8,738 nt of DNA from Bacteroidales bacterium (lineage in GTDB: Bacteria; Bacteroidota; Bacteroidia; Bacteroidales; DTU049): positions 1 through 8,738 of the forward strand of contig JAHDSP010000393.1 of assembly GCA_018432645.1 (NCBI GenBank), in the 5' to 3' direction. The notes under the pieces were generated by a model that was not told where the DNA came from, ran no database searches, and worked only from the letters and a program-made list of their open reading frames with translations. Within the stretch, counting starts at the first letter, position 1, and each line of letters starts with the position of its first letter. Positions 1 to 5,616 of this stretch are shown piece after piece. The translations under genes were made by a program, and so were the position numbers.

Positions 1-285
1 ATGTAGCAGTTAATGATATGAGATAGTGAGAGAGACGGGGAGAGGGGGAGATAGGTGATAGGTGATAGGTGATAGGTGATAGGTGATAAGTGATAGGTGA
101 TAGGTGATGAGTGATAAGGAGACGGGGAGACTATGAGAGTATAGATGAAAAATATAAAAAGAGCTTTTAAATTAATATAATGCAAGGAATATATAATATT
201 AAAGAATGAGAACATGATATAACATGAATAAATAAAATGATAATATATTTTATAAAATTAAATTTATAGTCTATATTATAATAAA
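1..285. other. Non-coding region upstream of the YihY gene
   Basis: No credible gene is seen on either strand. The first 130 bases are G/A-rich and hold the heptamer array. The rest (about 140-285) is very AT-rich and probably contains the promoter of the gene starting at 286, but no clear TAnnTTTG element is visible; TATATTAT at 273-280 is the nearest partial match. A 13-bp exact direct repeat (231-243 and 280-292) duplicates the start-codon surroundings and creates a 10-codon upstream ORF (237-269, MIIYFIKLNL). Confidence 0.6.
54..116. repeat. Heptamer tandem repeat, 9 units
   Basis: Nine consecutive 7-bp units with consensus GGTGATA. The first five units (54-88) are perfect. Units at 89-95 and 110-116 read AGTGATA, and the unit at 103-109 ends in G. 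The array lies in a purine-rich stretch (about 21-130) and is bracketed by two copies of GAGACGGGGAGA at 32-43 and 119-130. It is not a CRISPR: there are no spacers and the units are too short. It is most likely a slippage-prone intergenic repeat. No coding function is seen. Confidence 0.95.
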
Positions 286-1236
286 ATGATAAAAAAAATC
301 AAAAATTATTTAGACACTCACTTTTATCCTAAAACGGATAAATCATATTTGTTTTTAATAAATACTTTTAATAAAGGAGTACAAAATTCTTTATTGGGCG
401 TGAGAGCTTCAGCTATAGCATTTAAATTGATTATGGCAGCGATACCATTATTAATAGTTATTCTTAATCTTTTACCTTCATTTTTCACTCAAGAAAATCT
501 AAATAATTTCACATTATTGCTGCAAGAGTATTTACCTAAAAATATATATACCGTAATTGATGGACCTATAAATTACATATTATTTAATACTACAAGAGGA
601 TATACAGGAGTATGGATATTTGTCGCATTGTTTATTGCTTTGAATGGAGTAAGGTTGATAATAGAATCATTCAATGCTTCATATCATATCAAAGAGTTTA
701 GACCTATATGGGAGCAATTTATTACTTCTTTTTTCATATGGATATTGATAACTATATTACTTGTCATTTCTATAGTATTATTTTTAATAAACAAAGATAT
801 TTTTAATTGGTTAGTATCCTTGGATTTGATGAATCAAAATGTGATACATTCATTTTATTTTATTGCAAAATATGTATTATTTTTTATATTGTTAGTTTTA
901 TTATTTGAAATAATTTTTTATATAGCACCAGCTCGCAGACGTAAATTTAGATTTATGACGTCAGGTACTATCATTGCTGCAATCTCTACATTGATAATAA
1001 CAGGAGGTTTTGACATTTTCATTAGTAATTTTTCTAATTACAATAAAATTTATGGACCATTAGCAACAGTTTTTATTTTTTTCTTGTGGCTGCAAACAGT
1101 AGCGTTCATGATATTAGTTGGTTTCGAAATAAATGCAGTAGTTTATTTGGCTGATGAAGAAAATCCTAGACCTATTATTCCTAAAATTAATTTTAAAAAA
1201 ATTTTTTCCAAACATGCTAAAAAAAATAAAGAATAA
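286..1236 (+). CDS. YihY/BrkB-family inner membrane protein
   Basis: A 316-residue polytopic membrane protein of the YihY/virulence factor BrkB family. The sequence shows about six hydrophobic segments (roughly residues 41-63, 107-125, 145-167, 191-214, 224-247 and 256-288). The most conserved family block is recognisable near the C-terminus: YGPLATVFIFFLWLQ (256-270) followed by ILVGFEINA (276-284), which matches the usual YG..A....LLWLY....L.GAE.NA pattern. A basic, Lys-rich tail (299-316) is probably cytoplasmic. Family members were once mis-annotated as ribonuclease BN; that activity belongs to a different protein, and the true role, possibly transport, is not settled. The ATG at 286 follows an A/T-rich leader without a Shine-Dalgarno sequence. 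The stop overlaps the next start by one base (TAATG), so translation is likely coupled to the methyltransferase gene. Length is normal for the family. Confidence 0.9.
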   Translation: MIKKIKNYLDTHFYPKTDKSYLFLINTFNKGVQNSLLGVRASAIAFKLIMAAIPLLIVILNLLPSFFTQENLNNFTLLLQEYLPKNIYTVIDGPINYILFNTTRGYTGVWIFVALFIALNGVRLIIESFNASYHIKEFRPIWEQFITSFFIWILITILLVISIVLFLINKDIFNWLVSLDLMNQNVIHSFYFIAKYVLFFILLVLLFEIIFYIAPARRRKFRFMTSGTIIAAISTLIITGGFDIFISNFSNYNKIYGPLATVFIFFLWLQTVAFMILVGFEINAVVYLADEENPRPIIPKINFKKIFSKHAKKNKE

Positions 1237-1775
1237 TGAATTACAAGAAAAAAAAGATAGATGAATTAAATAGATTATCAATAGATGAATATAAAAAAAA
1301 GACTAAACTGCCATTAATATTAATTTTAGATAATATACGTAGCAAATATAATGTAGGATCGATATTTCGCACAGCAGATAGTTTTAATGTAGATAAAATA
1401 TATTTGTGTGGCATCACACCTTGTCCACCAGATAGAGAAATAGAAAAAACCGCATTAGGAGCTACCGAAAGTGTAAATTGGGAATATGAACCCAATATTA
1501 TAGACTTGATAAAAAAACTACAAAACCTTGGGTATTATCTAATAGGTGTAGAGCAGACTTTTAATAGTACATCTGCACTAGATTTGCCAAAAGATATACC
1601 ATCGCCAATGGCAATTATACTTGGTCATGAAATAAAGGGTATCAATGACGATATTTTGAAAATGGTGGATATGGCTGTAGAAATCCCACAATGGGGAACA
1701 AAGCACTCTCTAAATGTTTCAGTGGCAGCAGCTATAATAATGTGGGAAATTGTTAAAAGAAATTTTATTAAATAG
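1236..1775 (+). CDS. SpoU/TrmH-family RNA 2'-O-methyltransferase
   Basis: A 179-residue single-domain SPOUT methyltransferase, expected to transfer a methyl group from S-adenosylmethionine to a ribose 2'-OH in tRNA or rRNA. All three SpoU motifs are present. Motif 1 is NIRSKYNVGSIFRTAD (33-48), with N39 and R45. Motif 2 is IILGHEIKGIND (127-138), with G130, E132 and G135. Motif 3 is EIPQWGTKHSLNVSVAAA (149-166), with S158 and N160 in the SLNVSVA knot segment. There is no N-terminal L30e-like substrate-binding domain, only about 25 charged residues, so it is the short form, similar in size to TrmL. The substrate cannot be assigned from sequence alone. The ATG shares base 1236 with the preceding stop codon. 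The last codons lie in a 17-bp tandem duplication. Confidence 0.92.
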   Translation: MNYKKKKIDELNRLSIDEYKKKTKLPLILILDNIRSKYNVGSIFRTADSFNVDKIYLCGITPCPPDREIEKTALGATESVNWEYEPNIIDLIKKLQNLGYYLIGVEQTFNSTSALDLPKDIPSPMAIILGHEIKGINDDILKMVDMAVEIPQWGTKHSLNVSVAAAIIMWEIVKRNFIK

Positions 1776-1800
1776 TTGTTTTTATTAAATAGTTGTTTTT
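1763..1800. repeat. 17-bp tandem duplication over the methyltransferase stop
   Basis: The 17-bp unit TTTATTAAATAGTTGTT occurs at 1764-1780 and again, perfectly, at 1781-1797. With matching edges the repeated tract spans 1763-1800. The first copy contains the last codons and the TAG stop (1773-1775) of the methyltransferase gene. The second copy is downstream and does not change the protein. It looks like a recent replication-slippage event. Confidence 0.95.
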
Positions 1801-1911
1801 TTAGTTAAGGAGTTGATAAGTTGAGGAGTTTTGTTTAGAATTTAGAATTTCATATTTCTTTTTTTACTTGTCTGAACTCAACTTAGTATTATGAATTTTA
1901 CTCTATTCTTT
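1776..1911. other. Convergent intergenic spacer
   Basis: This is the spacer between the plus-strand methyltransferase gene and the minus-strand thioredoxin-like gene. It holds the second copy of the 17-bp duplication and a low-complexity stretch with recurring GGAGTT and AAGTTGAG words (about 1805-1830). An 8-bp inverted repeat, AAGTTGAG (1818-1825) with CTCAACTT (1877-1884), encloses a loop of about 50 nt. That is too open to call a terminator. No gene is seen. Confidence 0.6.
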
Positions 1912-3345
1912 TCACTTCTTTTTAGCAATATTAAATAAGTATTCAATTAATCCATTTTTGATATCTGGCATTGTAGCATTTATGATATTTCCACTTTTGT
2001 CTATTAATATAGATTGTGGGAAAACTACAATTTTTAATTGTTCTAATAATTCATAATTTTGATTAAAATAATACATTTCTAAATTAGGGAAATTATAATC
2101 TTTAGTGAAATAATAATAATTTAAAGGTATACGATCTGCTGAAATAGCTATGATTTCTACACTATCTTTTATTTGAGGATAAATTTCATTAATAGCTGTT
2201 AATTCTTTAATACACGGATTGCACCAAGAAGTGAAAAAATACAATAATACATATTTTGTAGTAAAGTGCTTTAAAAAAACCGTATCATTTTTTTCGGTTA
2301 TCAATGGATATTTTGATAAATCAATTTGATATTTAGAAAATAAATTTTTATTAATATTTTTTATAATAAGTTTATGCTCAACAAATTTAGTATTATTATA
2401 AAATTGAGTTAATAATTTTTGTAAGCTGTCGAGAGTGAATAATTTCATATTTGACCAGTCAATTATATTTTCTAATAATACCAATTCTCTAATAACTTCA
2501 TTTTTTAATAATGTATCTTTGCCAAGCGAATCTAGAAGTGCTTTGTAATTAACTTGCCATTCAATATTTGACATCAAATCTCTATTTTTTATTTTTGTCG
2601 AATTAATGATATAATCTCTAAAATAATTAGTAAAAAAGCTCATATATTGCACATTATCATAGATAGGCCTTTGATTCCAAATATATTCATTAAATATTTC
2701 AAGTCTGTTATATGATCTAGACATTAACTTGATCTCTGCAATTGAATATTTTAAATAGTTATTAAAATAATTATTTTGATAGTTAGAAAATTTTGTAAGT
2801 AATAATGAATTTAAACTATCAATTTTAGTTTTTGGAATTTTATTTATTATACCACCTGTAGGTTCTATTTGAGTTTTAATATTACGAGCATAAAAATCAT
2901 TAAGTATAATATTTAATTGTGGAATTTTAAAATTCAAATCATTAGTATCTATATTTGATATAGTAAAATTAATATTTAATCGAGTTAAAAAAGATGTGTA
3001 AGTGTCATATTTCTCGAAATCGAAAGCATCAAACATTAAATTATATGTTTTATTATATTCTAAATATAAATCATTGCTACGGATGTCATTAACTTTGAAA
3101 TATGCATAATAAATTTTGTCTTTTGGTAATTTTAAAATAATTGAAAAATTACCATTATGGTCTATTGGAGCTTTGGCAATTAGTGTATCAGAGAAAGTAA
3201 TAAAATCTTGTACGGTATATAACCTTATCTCTCGACCTTCAGCACCTTTGAAGTTTCCATTTATAATTGTAGATTGGCAAAAAGCTATAGTATTGATAGT
3301 CAATACTATTAAGATATTCAGAAGTTTTATTGATATTTTAATCAT
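1912..3345 (-). CDS. Exported TlpA-like thioredoxin-domain protein
   Basis: A 477-residue protein with an N-terminal signal peptide: K3 and K7, a hydrophobic core at about 8-22, and likely cleavage near AFC-QS at 21-25. C23 is not in a proper lipobox, because F22 occupies -1, so a lipoprotein is less likely. Residues about 25-100 look like the beta-rich DUF4369-type domain found before thioredoxin folds in Bacteroidota (GNFKGAEGREIRLY, then IDHNGNFSIILKLP). Residues about 100-340 are a Tyr/Asn-rich, probably helical region I do not recognise. The C-terminal thioredoxin fold carries the redox motif W374-C375-N-P-C378 and the cis-proline P443 in VVFPQS. It should act in the cell envelope as a thiol-disulfide oxidoreductase; the partner is unknown. 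It lies 75 bp downstream of coaD on the same strand and may be co-transcribed with it. Confidence 0.85.
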   Translation of the reverse strand: MIKISIKLLNILIVLTINTIAFCQSTIINGNFKGAEGREIRLYTVQDFITFSDTLIAKAPIDHNGNFSIILKLPKDKIYYAYFKVNDIRSNDLYLEYNKTYNLMFDAFDFEKYDTYTSFLTRLNINFTISNIDTNDLNFKIPQLNIILNDFYARNIKTQIEPTGGIINKIPKTKIDSLNSLLLTKFSNYQNNYFNNYLKYSIAEIKLMSRSYNRLEIFNEYIWNQRPIYDNVQYMSFFTNYFRDYIINSTKIKNRDLMSNIEWQVNYKALLDSLGKDTLLKNEVIRELVLLENIIDWSNMKLFTLDSLQKLLTQFYNNTKFVEHKLIIKNINKNLFSKYQIDLSKYPLITEKNDTVFLKHFTTKYVLLYFFTSWCNPCIKELTAINEIYPQIKDSVEIIAISADRIPLNYYYFTKDYNFPNLEMYYFNQNYELLEQLKIVVFPQSILIDKSGNIINATMPDIKNGLIEYLFNIAKKK

Positions 3346-3420
3346 TTGTTAGTAAATTTATAAATCATAAAAACTTAAATCATTTGTATTTTGCTTTTTA
3401 TAAAAAATTAACGGATAAGA

Positions 3421-3915
3421 TCAATAAATATTTTTATATGTAAGTAAAAGATCATCTATAATTTCAGCAGGAACAAAATTGCTAATATCTCCATTATAAC
3501 TAATAATTTCACGTACAATAGATGAATTTAAGGATGTATATGTCGGATGTGTTAATAGAAATATTGTTTCTATTTTTTGATTTAATTGTTTATTAATCTG
3601 AGCTATCTGACGTTCGAATTCGAAATCGGCAGATGTACGTAAGCCTCTTAAGATAAAGTTGATATGATGTTTGTTGCAAAAATCTATTGTTAATCCATCA
3701 AATTTAGCAACCTCAATAGAAGGATAATTTTTAAAAACAATTTGTAGCCATTCTAATCTTTTTTCAATAGGGAACATGTATTTTTTTTCGATATTATCTC
3801 CAATAGCTACATATATTTTATCAAAAAGTGGAATAGCTCTAGATATTACATCTTTGTGCCCAAGCGTAATAGGATCGAATGATCCTGGAAAAACAGCACA
3901 ATTCTCTTTTTTCAT
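3421..3915 (-). CDS. coaD: Phosphopantetheine adenylyltransferase
   Basis: A 164-residue cytoplasmic enzyme of coenzyme A synthesis that converts 4'-phosphopantetheine and ATP to dephospho-CoA and pyrophosphate. It is a complete nucleotidyltransferase-fold protein. PGSFDPITLGH (10-20) holds the T17-x-G-H20 nucleotide-binding motif. ILRGLRTSADFEFE (88-101) has R90 and R93. SSIVRE (131-136) is the C-terminal ISSTxVR-like motif. Length matches the family. The start is taken at ATG 3915 (MKKENCAVFPGSFDP). The longer frame would begin with TTG at 3936, but that codon overlaps a good -7 promoter element, and CoaD proteins normally have only a few residues before the PGSFDP motif. Gene order on this strand is coaD, a 75-bp gap, then the TlpA-like gene. 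Confidence 0.95.
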   Translation of the reverse strand: MKKENCAVFPGSFDPITLGHKDVISRAIPLFDKIYVAIGDNIEKKYMFPIEKRLEWLQIVFKNYPSIEVAKFDGLTIDFCNKHHINFILRGLRTSADFEFERQIAQINKQLNQKIETIFLLTHPTYTSLNSSIVREIISYNGDISNFVPAEIIDDLLLTYKNIY

Positions 3916-3933
3916 ATTTTTAAAAAATTTAAA

Positions 3934-3941
3934 CAAAATTA
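3934..3941 (-). promoter_or_regulatory. Bacteroidota-type -7 element of coaD
   Basis: Read on the minus strand this is TAATTTTG, an exact match to the TAnnTTTG -7 consensus known in Bacteroidota. It ends 18 nt before the coaD ATG at 3915, which would give a leader of roughly a dozen bases. No convincing -33 TTG element is seen upstream. Its position argues against the TTG start at 3936. Confidence 0.55.
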
Positions 3942-4150
3942 ATTAAACTTTATTACATAGATTTTGAGATGAAAAAAATAATTAAAAAAAAAATATGGTT
4001 GTATTTTGGAGATTAGGATATAAATTCTTGATTGAATAATTTTTTCTGTATAAAATATACGAATTAGCCGTTTTATTATTAACAAATTTTATAAAAAATA
4101 GTTATATTTTCTTACGAGTTTAATTGATTTTTAATAAAATAAAAAAGGTC

Positions 4151-4180
4151 TCAAATGGGTAAATGATGTCCATCATTTGA
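4151..4180. promoter_or_regulatory. Inverted repeat, possible operator
   Basis: AAATGATG (4161-4168) and CATCATTT (4171-4178) are perfect inverted repeats separated by TC. A second, outer pairing joins TCAAATG (4151-4157) with CATTTGA (4174-4180). The dyad lies directly upstream of a TGTATTTG element (4186-4193), where a regulator could overlap a -33 region. As RNA it would form only a short hairpin and lacks a following U-tract, so an operator is a better guess than a terminator. Confidence 0.4.
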
Positions 4181-4185
4181 AGAAT

Positions 4186-4193
4186 TGTATTTG
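4186..4193 (+). promoter_or_regulatory. Possible -7 promoter element
   Basis: TGTATTTG is one base away from the TAnnTTTG consensus and lies 19 nt upstream of the ATG of the orphan ORF at 4213. The arrangement (element, short A-rich leader, ATG) matches that of the transposase gene at 8345-8370, including similar leader bases. Confidence 0.3.
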
Positions 4194-4212
4194 TTAATCA
4201 AAGTAGTAATTT

Positions 4213-4263
4213 ATGAAAACTTTAAAAATATTGTCTATCTGTTTGTCATTAAGCATTTTATAA
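4213..4263 (+). pseudogene. Orphan signal-peptide-like mini-ORF
   Basis: A 16-codon ORF encodes MKTLKILSICLSLSIL and then stops. The peptide has the profile of the n-region and hydrophobic core of a Bacteroidota signal peptide (K2, K5, then Leu/Ile/Ser). It is preceded by a promoter-like TGTATTTG and a dyad, but no continuing frame follows: the next 280 bases are nearly pure A/T. It may be the remnant 5' end of a deleted exported-protein gene. A leader peptide or chance are alternatives. Confidence 0.3.
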
Positions 4264-4276
4264 AATTTTATATTTT

Positions 4277-4302
4277 TTTGTTTAAATTAATTAATGATAT
4301 TA
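4277..4302. repeat. 26-bp direct repeat, upstream copy
   Basis: Starting with TTTGTTTAAA and ending with TTAATGATATTA, this segment matches 8297-8322 in the same orientation at 25 of 26 positions; the only difference is T at 4287 against A at 8307. The two copies bracket the Mre11-like/Rad50-like gene pair. Similarity does not obviously extend beyond the 26 bases. Confidence 0.6.
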
Positions 4303-4523
4303 GATTAATAATTATTTAATACTTAAAACCTTTTTTAATCGATATTTTTTAGAAATTTTTTTTGAAAATTTAATTTTTATTGATTTTCTTTATAATATAG
4401 AATTAGAAAAACATTAATCAAAAAATATTTAAATTAAAATATCATTACATAATTTAAACATTTTTGAAATAATTTTTAAAAGCTAAAAATAGATTTACAT
4501 TTTTTAATTAATTTGATTTTTAT

Positions 4524-4531
4524 TATTTTTG
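4524..4531 (+). promoter_or_regulatory. -7 element of the Mre11/Rad50-like operon
   Basis: TATTTTTG is an exact match to the Bacteroidota TAnnTTTG -7 consensus, with 12 nt between it and the ATG at 4544. The implied leader is very short. The motif also covers the TTG at 4529, which is therefore unlikely to be the start. The surroundings are so T-rich that a chance match is possible, and no -33 element stands out. Confidence 0.45.
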
Positions 4532-4543
4532 AAAAAAATATTT

Positions 4544-5599
4544 ATGAAAATAGGTATAACGGCAGATTTACATCTAAAATCAAAAAATGAAACACCAGAG
4601 CGGTACGAAGCATTAGAAAAAATAATAGATCATTTAAAAAATGAAAATATAAGAGACTTAATCATAGCTGGAGACCTGTTTGATAAAGAATTTAATAACT
4701 ATTCTGATTTTGAAAATATATGTCGAAACAATTCAAATATTAATTTTTATATAATTCGTGGCAATCACGACATAGATTTGAAATCCAACTCTTTTGGTTC
4801 ACCAAATATTAAAGTTTTTGATGAAATTACATCTCAAAAATTTGACAATCTCGATTTTTTATTTTTACCATACCAAGCATCTGAAACTATGGACGAAATA
4901 CTAATATTATACTACAAAAATAATTTTAAATCAGATAGATGGGTTCTAATCTCGCATGGTGATTATCTAAATATAAATAAATCTATCGATGAATACGAAA
5001 AAGGATATTACATGCCTTTATCAAATAATGTTATAAATGATTTAAAGCCATCAAAAGTTTTTCTAGGACATATTCATAAATCCAATAATAATGACATTGT
5101 TTATTATCCAGGATCGCCATATCCACTCGATATTAATGAAACGGGCAAACGAAAATTTATAATCTACGATGCAAATTATAATAAAACTGAATATATTTAT
5201 CTCGATTTGGATAAAATATTTATGATTGAAGAATTACTCATCATACCTACTAATACCGAAATAGATGATGCTATAAAAAAATTGAATGAAAAAATAAATA
5301 ATTGGAATTTATCTACTAATGAGATAGAAAAAGTGATTTTAAGGTTGATTCTAAAAGGATTTACTAATGATAAAAATACTCTTGTTCAACGTATAACTCA
5401 TTACCTTGAAGATAAAAAAATAAAGCTTTATGATAATAATGCTCCATTAGATAATAACCTAAATATAGTTAAAGATCCAAATAGAGAATTTATCATGAAA
5501 AATATTTTAGAAAAAATAGAAAACATAGATTACGATTTTGATTTTTCTGAAAAACAAGATGCCATCGAGCAAGCATTGAATTTGATTTTTAATGATTAA
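4544..5599 (+). CDS. Mre11/SbcD-like metallophosphoesterase (YhaO-like)
   Basis: A 351-residue calcineurin-like phosphoesterase of the Mre11/SbcD type, the nuclease partner of a Rad50-like ATPase. The two-metal site is complete: D8-x-H10 (ADLHL), GD44-x-x-D47, GN74-H75-D76, SH138-GD, and GH176-x-H178, followed by YPGSP (188-192), typical of DNA-repair exonucleases in this family. Residues about 210-351 form a C-terminal region likely to cap the active site and bind the ATPase. ATG 4544 is chosen because MKIGITADLHL fits the usual Mre11 N-terminus; the TTG five codons upstream overlaps a promoter element. The predicted activity is Mn-dependent DNA endo/exonuclease, inferred from family. It is followed after 17 nt by the Rad50-like gene, so the two are almost certainly an operon and a complex. 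By partner type it is closer to YhaO than to classical SbcD. Confidence 0.88.
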   Translation: MKIGITADLHLKSKNETPERYEALEKIIDHLKNENIRDLIIAGDLFDKEFNNYSDFENICRNNSNINFYIIRGNHDIDLKSNSFGSPNIKVFDEITSQKFDNLDFLFLPYQASETMDEILILYYKNNFKSDRWVLISHGDYLNINKSIDEYEKGYYMPLSNNVINDLKPSKVFLGHIHKSNNNDIVYYPGSPYPLDINETGKRKFIIYDANYNKTEYIYLDLDKIFMIEELLIIPTNTEIDDAIKKLNEKINNWNLSTNEIEKVILRLILKGFTNDKNTLVQRITHYLEDKKIKLYDNNAPLDNNLNIVKDPNREFIMKNILEKIENIDYDFDFSEKQDAIEQALNLIFND

Positions 5600-5616
5600 A
5601 ATAATTTAAAAAAAAT

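Larger units (their letters stand above)
3916..4543. other. Divergent, very AT-rich intergenic region
   Basis: This is the roughly 600-bp gap between coaD (minus) and the Mre11-like gene (plus), and it is close to pure A/T over long runs, especially 4260-4540. It contains promoter elements at both ends, a dyad at 4151-4180, a possible promoter at 4186-4193, a 16-codon orphan ORF at 4213-4263, and one copy of a 26-bp direct repeat at 4277-4302. A further 15-residue Lys-rich reading frame at 3969-4016 looks like chance in A-rich sequence. No RNA gene is recognised. Confidence 0.6.

Noticed and set aside
54..116. CRISPR array at the heptamer repeat
   Set aside because: Units are 7 bp and directly abutting, with no unique spacers.
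1241..1495. 84-residue minus-strand ORF inside the methyltransferase gene
   Set aside because: Antisense shadow of a gene with all SpoU motifs; its translation matches no recognisable family.
1818..1884. Rho-independent terminator between the convergent genes
   Set aside because: The only clear inverted repeat is 8 bp with a loop of about 50 nt, and there is no U-tract right after the stem.
3116..3352. 78-residue plus-strand ORF over the 5' end of the TlpA-like gene
   Set aside because: Antisense to the signal peptide and N-terminal domain of a well-supported gene; no family features.
3353..3360. TAAATTTA as a separate promoter for the TlpA-like gene
   Set aside because: Lacks the final G of TAnnTTTG and lies only 7 nt from the ATG, leaving almost no leader; read-through from coaD is simpler.
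3969..4016. Short frame MKKIIKKKIWLYFGD
   Set aside because: Lys-rich frame expected by chance in poly-A sequence; no promoter spacing or partner supports it.
4048..4060. Small inverted repeat GTATA-AAA-TATAC
   Set aside because: Five-base A/T arms in extremely AT-rich DNA are expected by chance.
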